Of a stretch of DNA of 64,000 bases, positions 23,701 through 36,492 are shown piece after piece. Below the pieces are notes generated by a model. It ran no database searches. It was not told the origin of the DNA and worked only from the letters and a program-made list of their open reading frames with translations. The translations under genes and the position numbers were made by a program. Position 1 is the stretch's first letter; each line of letters begins with the position of its first letter. The stretch comes from Smittium culicis (taxonomy: Eukaryota > Kickxellomycota > Harpellomycetes > Harpellales > Legeriomycetaceae): positions 1 to 64,000 of the forward strand of contig LSSN01001245.1 in NCBI GenBank assembly GCA_001970855.1. The letters run 5' to 3'.

Positions 23701-26700
23701 TGTTTGATTATATCTTAATTGTTAAAGGATTGAATTTTTTGATACTAACTTAAATAGGTTAGTATTTTCAATTCCTGTAATATGATCAATTAGCTATACT
23801 TTAATTACTAAAAATAATTTATTTCAACAATAACAGTGTTCAAAACTAGTATAAATTTCGAAAAAAACATTTCTTTTTTTAATTTATTAGTACTCATAAT
23901 ATTTTTAATTATTCTCTTCTAAGGACATAAAATATTAGCTATAAAAAATAAAATCTTCATTATATTCTTTACTTTAACTTACGACGATTAAAATTTTAAA
24001 TTAAGGATTTAGTTTATTATTTTGTTTGAATATGAAGCGAATTATTTGATTTTAATGATTCAGATTCTGAATTAATGAGATATACACTAGTAATGTTGAT
24101 CTGCTATACTTATTTTTTAAATTATTAATGTCCGATAAAACTGTAATAGATTTAGCTATTGTCAAAAAGCTACTAGGATAATTAAAATTATAAACTAGTA
24201 ATTTCTCCTAAAATTATGACTGATTAAAATATTTTTAAAAATATATTAGGATATTTATTTAATAAATCAATCAATTTTAATCGCTAAAATATAGCATTAT
24301 ATTTGACAATTAAAGTAGAAAATGCGAATTTTTGAGATATTTTATCTAATTTTTCTGACAAAATTTTAGTTCTATACAAAAAGATTTAATTATTATTCTG
24401 ATTAAGGCGCTTTAATAAATAAATAAAAAGTTATTTGTCAGAAAACATATTTTTAGCAACCAATATAACTCTAAGTAAAAAAAAAAATTCAGAATTAAGA
24501 GTAATTTTAATACAGGCAAAAAACATAATGATAGTCAATTATCGAGTCTGATGACCTCAAAATCGTTTGAATTTATTCTATCACTTATTCATATGGATAA
24601 TATCATTAATTAATCTAAAGAAGTTTCAGATAAATAAATATGAATTGGTTTAATTTAAAAAAATATCAATTTTAGCTTTCAAAAAAACCATTCCCCATAA
24701 AAAGAGATAAATTGTTTTATGGTAAGTTCAAATTAATAATCAGCTTTACTCGTAAAATATCCCCCCCCCCATACTCCCCACAAACAAAAAAATAGGATTA
24801 AAATCATGTTTTTTAGCTTTTAAAACTTGGAGCTCATGCGAATTTGAAGTACAACGAGGAAAAAAACAAATTGATAAAGAAAAAAAAAATGGATTTAAAG
24901 GTTTTTAAAAATCCTATTATACAACTAGAATAAAATTTTTTTGTAAATTTTAGGTAATAATTCTCTTACATAGCTCATATCAATAATCTTTTACCAAGTA
25001 TTTATTATGAATATGCAACAATAAATCATTATAGAGCACTTTATATAAAATGCTCGAAATATAATTTAATAAAAAAATGGGATCGTGAGTTAAGTGAAAT
25101 AAGAAATGTAATATCAGTGATAAAATTTATTCCAAGTAAGTCGGTCTTTATATAAAAACCATTAAAAAGCTTGCAATAGAGATTGGTCATACCCTAACGA
25201 ACAAGTGAACGTCGTTAGAATTAACATGAATACCAAAAATTGCACAGTATTTGATATCGGCATGGATTCTACCGATAAAATATATTTTATGAAGCCATTC
25301 TACAGACTGTGAAGAATGGGCGTAAATCGTTGAATTTTTTATCATTAGTTCATTAACTTTTTAAACATAAATTATTTTTTAGTGTTTAAAGAAATGTCAC
25401 CACAAAATAAAATGAAAATATTCGAGTTCAGAATTGAAATAATTATCAAACATAGTTTGGAAAATTGAAAAAAAGTGCAATTAGTATAGAGCTAGGTTTA
25501 GCAAAATAATAAAAACAGAAATCTTTCATTACTGGTAGTGTAAGGTAGTCAGACTCGGTTTGTCTTTCAAATAAGGTAAAAAATGGCTAATTGTGTTCAA
25601 TTTAATACTAAAAAAAGGCAAGTTATATGGATTTTAAATGCTCTAAATGTGATATGAATCTTTGAATTATAAAATAATCAATATTTACATAAAAACATGT
25701 TTTGCTCCAAAGAATAACATTGTATAAATGATAATTAGTATCTTTTATATAACTAAACTCATTTCAAGCTTGTGGCTAATGCCTTTTCAGCTTAATCAAG
25801 ATAATTAAAATATTAGTCAAATTTTATAATTTCTTTTAATATTTATTATCAGTTACTGAAAAGTGTATACTTACTGCATAACTTATAAATCAATGATAGT
25901 TTTTTCAGAGATTTTTATTAAGAAATTATTGTGATCGAGTTGATTAATATATTTGAGACAATTTCGAGAAGCGCATCTATTTATATTGGATGTTATATTT
26001 GATAATGCGAATTAGATAAAAGAAACAGCTAAACCATATAACTTATTTGAATGTGACTTCTAATAGGGTTTTAAAAATAAAAATAAAATAGTTTGTTGAG
26101 TAGGATTAATTTATGTAATAAGCTAAAATACTCGAATTAATCTGCAAAAAATAGTCAAAGCTTGAATATATAAAACTAAGGAAGTTGATAGCTCTTCTTT
26201 AGAATTGTTATTAAAATTAGTTATTTTTTTATCGTAATTTATAAGCAAATGCTAGTTTTTCTTTAATTTAATATTTAGTTGGTATTTTAGTTTGCCACAA
26301 CATAAAATTAATTTTGCAAATAATAGATAATGGCCATAGTAGATCAGAGGCAGTATAATATCTGTTAAATGGTTAAATTATGTTTTTGCGAATGTGATTT
26401 ATTTCATTTGAATTTATAGATGATTACTATTTTATAAGAACTTTGTTCTAACGAGCAATTTTTAATGTTGAAATTTCAAATATACTGTTAGCTGAGGTTA
26501 TATTTATCGATTGATTATAATAATAGAATATAAAAGCGCTATATCTTTATTTTCAAGGAAAATGATTAGCCATTTCATGAGTAAAAAACTTTAAAAACGG
26601 ATATTTGTTATGTAAGCGATTTATGACCAAGGTTTTTATTTACATTAAAATAATAGCAACCTGTTATCTTTGTTGGTATTGAAATAAAATTATTCTTTGA

Positions 26701-27353
26701 AGAAATATCTTTCTAGAGCTTTTATTAGAATAAGTAAGTATTTTAAACTTTAATAGCTAATAAAAAAGAAAATTATTCTAGTTCTTTTAAATTTGGTAAG
26801 ATTTACGAGATGGAATATTTTATACCAGAATTGTCAATAGCTTATAAAAATTAGATTCTTTTACTAACTGAATTGGTAAAAATCAATATGTGCTAATTTA
26901 TATCAGAGTTTTTAAAAACTCCGAACGTATAGTTTAACTTCAATCAAAATTTTAATAGAGAAGAGTAATATCGCGAAAAAAATTCTGCAGGTTAAGAAAA
27001 TTTTAAAATTGGTAATATGATCGGCTATCTCGATGTATTATACATTTTTGATGTCTAATATAATACATGGGATTTGTTTGGATAGCTTTGATGATTCGAA
27101 AAGCCACTATTGTATTTAAAATCCGTACATGGTATACATTTGAATCATCAAATATAGTTATTTATAGAACACTTTCTTACAAAAGCTTGTATTATGTAAA
27201 TAAAATTTTGGGATTAAGGAACTAACTTGAGATTCTTAAATATTAGTAATAAAATAAACATGTTTATTGGGTAAGAGCTCCTGTAAGAATTAGTGAAGCT
27301 ATGCTGGGTTTTACATTAGTTACATAAATATTACAATGGATACAAGTTAGAGT
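20776..27353. other. Gene-free AT-rich region
   Basis: No exon-like reading frame on either strand. Simple sequence dominates: GTTAATGTTAATG and ATCAATATCAAT near 20955-20990, the 8-bp minisatellite at 22818, a ten-C run at 24761-24770, and frequent A/T tracts. A slightly less biased stretch at about 25130-25320 could be old element debris, but no family is recognisable. Confidence 0.5.
22818..22955. repeat. 8-bp minisatellite (ACTTTGAT)n
   Basis: About 16 head-to-tail units of ACTTTGAT, nearly all identical, with one variant (ACCTTGAT) at the right end. The homogeneity implies recent expansion by slippage. Confidence 0.95.
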
Positions 27354-27550
27354 TTAACCCTTTCCTGCGCGGTAGACTATTTTTGGACCGCCAAATATAG
27401 CCAACTGCGTTCAATGAAAACCTGTTAATTCTTAGACATTAATAATTATTGGTATGATGCAGAATATTAGCAAATAATAAACATGCTTAAAATTCACTAA
27501 CGAATCATTAAATCAAACCTTTATAAGGGTGTTGGACGGGAAAGGGTTAA
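27354..27550. mobile_element. Best-preserved TTAA-flanked MITE copy (piggyBac-like)
   Basis: 197 bp with TTAA at both ends and inverted termini TTAACCCTTTCC (left) and GGAAAGGGTTAA (right). It is too short to encode a transposase. TTAA target plus CCC termini are the piggyBac-superfamily pattern, so it is probably a non-autonomous derivative. It serves as the reference for the copies at 1-181, 10303-10497 and 10890-11101. Confidence 0.8.
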
Positions 27551-30044
27551 TAGACTCTCTGAGAGAAAAAAAAAAGATACAAGCTAGAAGTTATTTGACG
27601 AGTATTTTAAAATTTACTAGCAGCTAAATGCTAGAAAATACTTGTCATTTCTGTAACAATTAATAATGAACAATTCTATGTACAATTTTTCAAGCAATTA
27701 ACAATAAATTAACGCACGAATAGCTCCTACTTTTAATGAATTGCTGGATATGTATTATATTTTTTGCTAGTACATGGAGAGAATTTCCCGAGAATATTAT
27801 TTGGTTGAATTAAAACGATATAAATATTGACAGGAGAGTTGGGCTGATATATTCATTTGATAGATATTGATAACCTAAAAAAAATTAATAAAGTGGAGCT
27901 TTGGAATACACATTAAAAAAGCTGACTCTGAAAATGGGACTTTTGATATTTCAAACTGAAAAAATTATCAGTGAAAGTTCCACCAAGATTTTGGGTAATG
28001 GGGCGGGAGTTATGAATCTAGATCTAGTATCCATGTATAATTCAATTATATATTAATAGGCTGTAGATAATAATAGGCGCGAATATTTTCTGAAATTCTC
28101 TGTTGTTGCAGTTTAAGGATTTATTGGTTGTTTTTATGGGTAAACGTAATTGTGAAAATACTACTGACTAAGTTTAGTTAATATCTCGATAAAAAAATGT
28201 GTTTTGGTTAATTTTTAATGGGTTTGCAACGGGAATTATTATGGGACTACCCCAAATATTCCATTGTCCAAATTAACACGAATTTATAACAATGTGTAGC
28301 CACTATATTCAGGTTAAAGTACATGCTCTGATTTTTAAATCCGCGGGGAAGATAAGAGGGGAGTAGGAATGATAAGCGCTGCATCATCAGCCCTATCACT
28401 AAATAGATAGGGGTGTAACCTATTTTATATTAGCATTTAATGCTGTGGATTGGAGATATGACATTATTCGATTTTTTCTAATATTTTCTACAACCATTAA
28501 AAGCTGACAATTTAATCCACGCCGGGGGCAGCCATTGTTTAAAATATCAATTGTTCGCTCTATGAACATTTGTAATGAAGAAGGCGGGTAATTGGGTATG
28601 AGCAGCACAAATACATATTTTAGAAAATGGGAGTTGGATTCTTTATTTATTTTGGAATGTAAATGCTGACGCTTTAGCTAGTTAATGTAAACTTATTGGT
28701 ACGCGATAATTTAGCGCTTTTTGTTTTGACTAATCGATACCCATTAGCTTGAGTTTATGTTGTTTTTACAAGTATCGTGCGGAGATGAGACAAATTTGGT
28801 ATAAAAAAAAGTTTTTATTTACGGGATAAGGCTGTGGGGGCACTTGGTCACTCCTTCTTTTTATTTGTTTATTACCATTATTGAAAATCGCATTTAATTT
28901 ATTTTAAGCCCCTTTGCCTGATGGCCTAAAATAAAAGGCATTCACAGGTATTGGACGTTGCAGCAAAGGCGATATAAAGCCTCCTCTTTTAGGTAATATT
29001 AATCGTATAAAGGTGCGATAATTAGTTTTAGCAATAATTAAAAATTGCGTTGAAGCAAGCTCTATCTCCATATTTATAATAGGATAACGCGCATTACATA
29101 ACCTGCTCCGAGTAATATAAGTTCTTTAAGTATTCTGATTGCGTGAATCAAAATGTTCTGCCTCTGTTTAATCCCAAAAAGGTGCGGGCATTTTAGTCCA
29201 AACCTTGGATTAGTAACATTCATATTACAGAATTTGAAAAGTGACACATTCCAGCATTGGCTTGATTTTTCTTTTTTTTTTTTACTAAAGTACGTTGCTT
29301 AATTAGAGGCTATTCGCTCAGTGGTTTCAATTTAATAGTCTAAAAAACCCACTTTATCTAATATAGTGTCTTATTGAACCCAATAATTTTTGACAGCAAT
29401 TTATTCGGCCTATAAGTGGCGTCAAATTTATAAATAGCAAGGGTTTATATTAGCGCGAATATATAGCTGGTTCTCCATACTCGAGCCGGCTAATGAACGA
29501 TGGCCATTCCGCTCTAGCTAATAAGAGTTGGCTCTTCTACTCTGGCTAATAAGGTTTGGGTTAATAATTTCCATCTAATTCTGAAAGTAGCTGCTTAGCC
29601 ATAGTTATTTGTAATACTGCGTAATTGGTATCCACATCTGTCCGAAAAACTTATTTACACAAAGGAAACAGGAAATAAAGGGTCACAGCTTGATCGAGTT
29701 TATCTCTAACAATAACAAAAATGGCCTTAAAATACAACCTCGATAGTTATAAAATGCGGGTGTTTTACCCATATCAATCAATTTTGTTTTCTTATTTGAT
29801 TTAGCCTAACCTTTTCCTCATCAATCTTTTCACACCTTCCCCATCTAGCTATAAATCCTCACCCCACTCCTCATCTTGCTTAAAGGTTGCAATCACAGTC
29901 TCTCTTTTTGCTGCTAAACCTTTTTCGTTATAAAGACACTTTTATTGCTGCATGTATATAAATTAACTGTGTTCTTTAATTTCATTTTTGTAATTAATTT
30001 GCCTACTCTCTTTAACTCAACCTCACATAAATTATAAAACAAAT
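27551..30044. other. GC-richer non-coding region upstream of the zinc-finger gene
   Basis: No gene-like frame. Base composition is visibly less AT-biased than 20.8-27.3 kb, with motifs such as CCCGCGGGG-like and CGAGCCGGC-like blocks and short direct repeats GGCTAATAAG near 29515-29570. The last 250 bp is pyrimidine-rich (CCTTCCCC, CACCCCACTCC, ACCTTTTTCG). Probably promoter, enhancer or 5' leader of the transcription factor, possibly with old repeats. Confidence 0.45.
29955..29962 (+). promoter_or_regulatory. TATA-like box of the zinc-finger gene
   Basis: TATATAAA about 85 bp upstream of the ATG at 30045, following a pyrimidine-rich tract. The spacing suits a short 5' leader. TATA-like strings are frequent in AT-rich DNA, so support is moderate. 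Confidence 0.4.
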
Positions 30045-31292
30045 ATGAACGAAATTTACAACAAAAAAATCAATAATATTTCTTATAACCTTATGGGCAT
30101 CCCAGAAAACAACAGGTCTCCTATACATATTAGAGAGCCTGCCCAATACAGATATCAAGAGAGCTTTGTCAAAACTCCTATTCGCAATAGGAAAGCTAGT
30201 ACTGCTTCAGAAGGCCAAAAATCTAACCCACTTATTATGACACTTCCTCCTATGATTAGTGTCATTTCTAGCTATAATACCGAAGAAAATATCTCTTCCA
30301 GCCTGAACTTCAGTCCAACTAACGAATTGAAAGAGTCTCGCTCATACAGATCGTATAACAGCGACATGTTCAACTCCAACCCATATTTTAGCAATAACAA
30401 CATATCTGCATACAAAGATGCCTCCGCTTCTGAAATAGGAAATTCTGAAGCGTACATGTATGAGAATAAGGCCTTAATGATAAAAAATATGAACAGTAAG
30501 TACAGTTTTCAAATTTTTTTCTAGATTTCTTTTTATAAACAAGCAATCTTTATTGCATTTCAATTTCAATTTATTTTATTTTAATTAATCTTTATTTTAT
30601 TCGCTTTATTAGCCTCTCTAAACCCTTGCAGCTTATCGTCGCTTTTAAACAAGACTGATATCGACCCTATTTCTAGAAATGCAAATATAAATACGCGTAT
30701 TCACACCAACAGATTTGGCCCATATAGCTCGCCTTTTAGCAAGACGGAATTTGTTACCCCAAACGATAGACTAGCTGCTGAAAAATCTTCTGGTGCGATT
30801 TCAAGAAAGAGATTTCCGATGGCTAAAAAAAACATGCTTCCCAATATGAAGAGCAATGGGATTTGCTATTGGAACAATTGCAATGAAAAATTCAACAATT
30901 TGACATTACTTATGGATCATATTAGCAAAGTGCATGTCGGCCGCGGTAAATCATTTTATGTTTGCAACTGGAGGACCTGCACTAGACAAAACAAACCATT
31001 TACAAAACGCCACAAACTATTGAACCATTTGCGCACACATACTGGCGATAAACCGTTCATTTGCTCTTATCCTAACTGCAACAAATGCTTCAGTCGACCA
31101 GACTCGCTACAAACACACATCAAAACTCATTCAGGACTAAAACCTTATACCTGCTCTTATGACGGGTGTGAGAAATCGTATTTTCACTTAAGGTCACTGA
31201 GGAAACATGAAAGACTACACTACCTTGACCTAGAGTCTAAAATTGACTTTACCAGCACTTCAAATCCAAACTCTGATGACGAAATGCTATAA
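30045..31292 (+). CDS. GLI/ZIC-type C2H2 zinc-finger transcription factor, 2 exons
   Basis: Predicted nuclear DNA-binding regulator. Exons 30045-30495 and 30613-31292 (donor A|GTAAGT, acceptor TTTATTAG) join in phase to 376 aa. Residues 1-230 are Ser/Asn/Pro-rich and look disordered (PPMISVISSYN, SYRSYNSD). Four tandem C2H2 fingers occupy about 235-353. Finger 1 starts CYWNNC and ends HISKVH, finger 2 starts CNWRTC and ends HLRTH followed by the linker TGDKPF, finger 3 starts CSYPNC, and finger 4 starts CSYDGC and ends KHERLH. The paired first two fingers with HVGRGKSFYVC between them, and C-x4-C spacing, are the GLI/ZIC/GLIS pattern. An acidic tail NSDDEML ends the protein. No target genes can be inferred. 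Confidence 0.88.
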
Positions 31293-34200
31293 AAGCAAAT
31301 AGCCCTCATAAAAAACTATTTTTTACATCTCTCGTTTTTATTATATGTACACTTACTTCCGACATCATTTTTTCTTATTAGCCAGCAAAATATCCTCATG
31401 GCACTTCATTAATTACACATAGATTTTTATTTTTAATCACTACATTTTAACCTCACTTTTAAAAAAAATATTGCATAGTTATTTTATTTAATAGAAATTT
31501 CATTTTTTTGTTTAATCTTTTTTTGCATTTAATATACTTTCTTTCCCCCGTCATTGTATCTTGAATTTGTTTGGTTGCTATATGTTGAGGGGATCACAAA
31601 TTCTCCTAAAAATCCTCTGAAAATTTGCATGATATTATAAAGTCCTCTAAAACAATTGAATAACATTAAAATCTCCATAGCCTTTTCCTTTAAAACACTT
31701 GCATTACAATTTAAAGATGTATATGGAAGATACAAGAAGAATGGACATGCGTATTTTTAATATAGCCACTTCATCTTAAGAGTGCCAACTGATCACTGCC
31801 TGCCAATAATATTCTCTATATCGACTTCAAAAAATACATCTCATTTTCCCGTCTTTTGTACTTGGATTTTCCCCTATTTGCTAATATAAGCAACATAAAC
31901 AAAAATAAAAACAATTGCAATTATAATCTACGTCAAATTCGCCCACTCTTTTTGTATTTCAGTATCCAAGCCTTTTCGTCAATCTCATTATGTAATCGAG
32001 ATTATAAGCCTTATTATTTCCATTTTCAGTTTCTCAGCTAATTTACAGCCTATTATTCCAGGAACCCACACTATTTACAATAGCCATCTATATTTTTTTT
32101 TTATTGAATGCGCTATTATAAATGGTTATATTAATTGCATTGTTATCAAGTAATTACACCAATATCTAAAATCCACTTCTGACTCTGTACTAGTTTATCC
32201 TGCGCCATAAAATTATGCTCAATTTTGAGGGTTTCGATTTGTTTTAATCCGTCAGTCCGCAATAGAAACAAAAGATATTGAAACGACCAATCCGCTGACA
32301 ATTTTTATTATTGCATCCTTTTCCACCATTCCAAAACCATAAAGTCGCACAATTTACAAAACTGAATTTCTCCACCCCTTTAGAAAAATGCAACGCTAAT
32401 TTAATTTGGATGAACTTTTCTGTAGGTTCGAGACCTTTTGTTTTGATCCATTTTTAATTACAAAGCTATTGTAGCTAATAACTGGAATTTTCAATTAGGT
32501 TTAGATTGAATGAAATTTTTTCATCATTTTTCAGATTACCTTCGCTCGGACAACTTTTTTTATTTTGTTACTTAAATCTGCAAATCTCTAACATCATAAC
32601 TAATGGACATACCTCTCCACATTACTATTTCACCTTGCTATCGTCGATTTATCTATAATAAATCCCTTTTTTTTCGATGAAGTCTACAATATGCCTAAAT
32701 TCAGGTTGCACAAAGAACCTAACTTTTGTCCAAAAGGGTTTAATGTTCTGCTGCTAATTAGCCAAAAACAGTTCTAATCCCATTGTACATAATAAACGGA
32801 AAATTTGATCTGGCCAACAATATGCAATGCACCAGTTAAATGCTAATCTGGCTTTATAACCCTTAAGTACCTAATGGGTACAATTACACTTAACTTCAGA
32901 GCGAATTAATTTATCTGTCGAGTTACAGGCGCCAAATAAAATGACCTGATTTATTTATCATTAGCATAATTTGTGTTCAAAGTGCCTATCCTCCTAACCA
33001 ATAAAACATCTTTAGTATTATGATTTTCACACTCGTCTATTTATTTATTTTAGGTATGAGACCTTTTTAAAAATTATGTTGGGTAAAAAGAATTTCTTTC
33101 GGACACTAGCTGTACTTGCCCTATTAAAAAAATTAAATTTAGCCCTTTTAAGGCGAATAGCCTTTGAAACTTAATAATATTTAGATTCGCTGGTTATTTA
33201 AAAAAACATCGTCTATTTGCTGCTGAGTAGCACCCAACCAATAAAATAATCAGTCTATGTATTAGACTATTTTTATTGAGATAAATATTCTAGATCTTGG
33301 TAGACTAAAAAAAATCCACAACCAATGAATAGGCTAAAAGCCTACAGTTACTATTTATTAATATATTGTCTATCAAACAATTGAGTTATTCTGAGCCAAG
33401 AGAGAAATTTTCTGCTATTTAGTGCTGTTTGCCTGAACATTCATTGATTGTGCATATTATTGGTAGAATTATAAAGGCATTCCAACTTTTCGATTTATTC
33501 ATTTGGTTTTACAGGTATAATTTGCTATATTAAGTTAATAAAATTTCATTGGCTAGTAGTTTTTAAGTGATATTATAGAATGTATCACATTCCATTAAAA
33601 TAAATTTATCAGCACGGCAAATATCCGATATTAATCATCTATTCGTCAGTTGCTAGGTAATTGATTCCATAATATACATTATCGCTCTTTTCACTCCGCT
33701 AATCGATGCATGCTTTTAGCTCTTCGAAATTTCACCTATAATTTGGGATTGAATTCTCATTTCGAAATTATATTATTGGCAGAGCTCGCTATTTCTTTTT
33801 ACTTTAATTAAACTATTATTACAAAATAATGCAAGCCAAAAACTGGTAAAAGTTAAATAAAAAATTTTCTGGTTCTTAATAACATCTCGACTAAGATCTG
33901 TTTACGATAGATAGAATTTCCTGTTCAAAAAAATATTAATGGTAAATATAACAAAAAAGAACTCTCTTGCTATTGTTGCTTCTGTAATGTAGAATATCCA
34001 ATGCGCGAGTCTCTAACTTTATACCTTTTATATAACGAACGCATTTCTAATCATCTTTTTTTTTTATGATACTTAATATTTATAGTAGCTATATATAGTA
34101 AAGTATTATTCATGAGTGGTTCTTTTTTTAGTAGCTACCTTATATTCTAAACGTTACTAAATACAAACTATTGGATAGATTAAAGTTAATCAATTCGATA

Positions 34201-35400
34201 GATTTATCTAAAAAGATTTGAAAATATAGGTATAGATGGCGACTAAGAACAAGCTAAAACAAAAATCGCCGCTCCTCGAAAAAATCTCCCAAATTTATCA
34301 ATAAATTTTTTCTCTTTTAAATACAGCTGGGAATTATATAAATCCCAAAACTAGAATAATGAAGCTCATACTTATAATTGGCTCAATTATTAATATCCTA
34401 TCAGCATTATGTATAAAAATATATGTAAATCCCACTCATTAACAGCATGTGAAAATAAAATTTCGCATTTATTATAGATCCGGATCTTATATCCATCAGA
34501 TTTTTATCGGCATCGTTCATAAGCACTTTAAAATAATTTGTTTGCGGGTAGCTTCTTTTCTAAATTACTAATATTAACGCTTATTAATCCAATACACTGA
34601 AATTGTTTAAAATTAAATTTCTTATTACCAATTCAAATTATAGTTCTTGCAGTTCAAAAGAAATCAAAAAATAGCAAACGGAATCTAAAATAAGAATACC
34701 TTTTTCCTGCTATTTCTTGTATATATATTTATTTAATATGGGGGAAATTCGCTGTCGGCAAAAATATCATTTCTTTGATTAGATTCCGGGATTCGTAATT
34801 CGAATTTTGATTAGCTATATATATATAAAAAAATTACCATATTAAAACGTAATAGCTGCCGAGAAAGCTTGATTTTAAACTTTGCTAAACCTAATTAAGG
34901 CAAAAAAAAAAATTAGTGGCTATAAATTAAAATCGGATTTTAAAATAAAGCAATTAATTCTAATAGAACTTACTTCACTATTCTAGAATTGATGTCAGTT
35001 TTCTTTCACTTTAAACTTTATGACAAAAAGGTTCTCTCAGTCTAATAAAATGTAACTATACCTAATAGTAAAGATTTCGCTGGGTTTTTTTTCAGCTAAT
35101 ACACCATTAATCCTATTTAACATTTGGCTTTATTTTTCCAAGAATTTAATGGTGACAAGATTATTTTTTTTGGGATAATTTATTATATCGGGAATTCTCT
35201 ATATAGGAGCCTTTTTATAGTGTTAAACGTTACAGTGAATAAATTCGTACAAAATATTAATATCTAATGAATAAAATCATTACTTTTTATTAGCAAATAA
35301 AAATATCCAAATGCAATGAATAAATGGGAAAAATTGAAATGTTTTTTAAATCCCACCAATTATATAAGCATATACTGTTATTCAAGTCATTGACATTATA
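31293..35400. other. Gene-free region downstream of the zinc-finger gene
   Basis: No exon-like frame with recognisable content. Composition stays moderately mixed to about 33 kb, then becomes AT-rich again. Small open frames (31529-31735 minus, 31856-32041 plus) are not supported. Confidence 0.45.
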
Positions 35401-35424
35401 CTGTAGCAAAAGTAGTCTATTCGC

Positions 35425-35838
35425 TCAGAATCTCCCATAACTGGGATATTCTTACGGCAAGCAGGGCTTTTTTTCTTATTAATTCTGTTTGCTCAACTAT
35501 ATTTGGTATCCTGTTAGATGTAGGCTCTGACTAGGAGCTCAATGATCTCAACGAATTCAATTTTGTTGGAACGAGCTTAATTCCATGACTGCTTGTAACT
35601 TCAGTCATCCAGCCTACTTGAAGCAATGCCTGGGTGGATCTTTCGGATGGTAGATTGATCCCATTTCCCTTTAGGTACGCAGCCGGTAGACCGGCAGAGG
35701 AATTTATTAGTATTAGAATATTAGTTTTTTTATGCCTTGCACCGAATTTCTATTTTTTTAGTTTATTTACCGCGTATTTTCTATTATTGTTATCGTACCA
35801 ATAAAATTCCGTGATTAAAAAAAAAAAAAAAAAAAAAC
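35425..35838. mobile_element. GC-richer island ending in a 22-A tract (possible retroposed fragment)
   Basis: A block markedly richer in G+C than its flanks ends at 35817-35838 with 22 consecutive A, as expected of a LINE- or SINE-type 3' end in the plus orientation. The minus strand of about 35430-35705 also reads as a long frame with one stop (for example PSERSTQALLQVGWMTEVTS), so it could instead be a captured coding fragment. Family not recognised. Confidence 0.4.
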
Positions 35839-35963
35839 TATATTTGGTAAAGGTATTGGCCGTATCAGATAAACCATTCGATGATATTTTCTAATTAAAT
35901 CTAAAATAATGGCAACACTTATGACCAGGGAAAGTTCCGCACCTCGAAATAATATCAAATATA

Positions 35964-36492
35964 CAGTAAAACCTCTAATATGGTTACACCTTGAGACAGC
36001 AACCCTCTAAAAAGGCAAGTTGATTAATTTATATCATAAAAATGTTGTTTTATTGTTTGATGCGTACCCCATTTTTATTAAAGCGATTTTATAGGCTAAT
36101 TAAATTAAATATTCAAGTTTTAGTAAATTTTATTTATGAATTGGCTATTTATATTGCAAATAATCTGGCATATTATCAATTGCACTCTGAGAAGGCAATT
36201 CGCACTAATGTTTGTAAATGGCTGTAAATGAGCCAAATATAATTTCTAGCATGGCAACTATAAAATTTAACTTTTCAAATCAAGTTTAACTTTATCTTGT
36301 AAAAAATTAATCCAATTGAATTAATATATTTAGAAATCTAGGTTTTAACCATTTTTTTTGTTAATTTGCAGCCAGTGTAATGGCAAGCTATTTTTAGCAT
36401 TTAGAAACCTCCAAAATGGAAATTTGCACTTGAGATGGCATTTATACCGAAATGAGGTAAAAATACCTGTTTCTTACTCAAAAGTTTTACTG
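35964..36492. mobile_element. Probable pogo/Tc1-type MITE
   Basis: Flanked by TA and bounded by CAGTAAAACCTCT on the left and AGTTTTACTG on the right, an inverted match of about 10 bp typical of Tigger/pogo-type termini. It is 529 bp with no transposase content. The left end resembles the CAGTAAACTCTCT terminus of the element at 6806. Confidence 0.6.

Noticed and set aside
32423..32434. GGTTCGAGACC, a possible tRNA B box
   Set aside because: The flanking bases do not pair into a T-arm and no A box or acceptor stem is visible.
36042..36227. 61-codon open frame
   Set aside because: Falls inside the proposed pogo-type MITE and has no similarity to a transposase.
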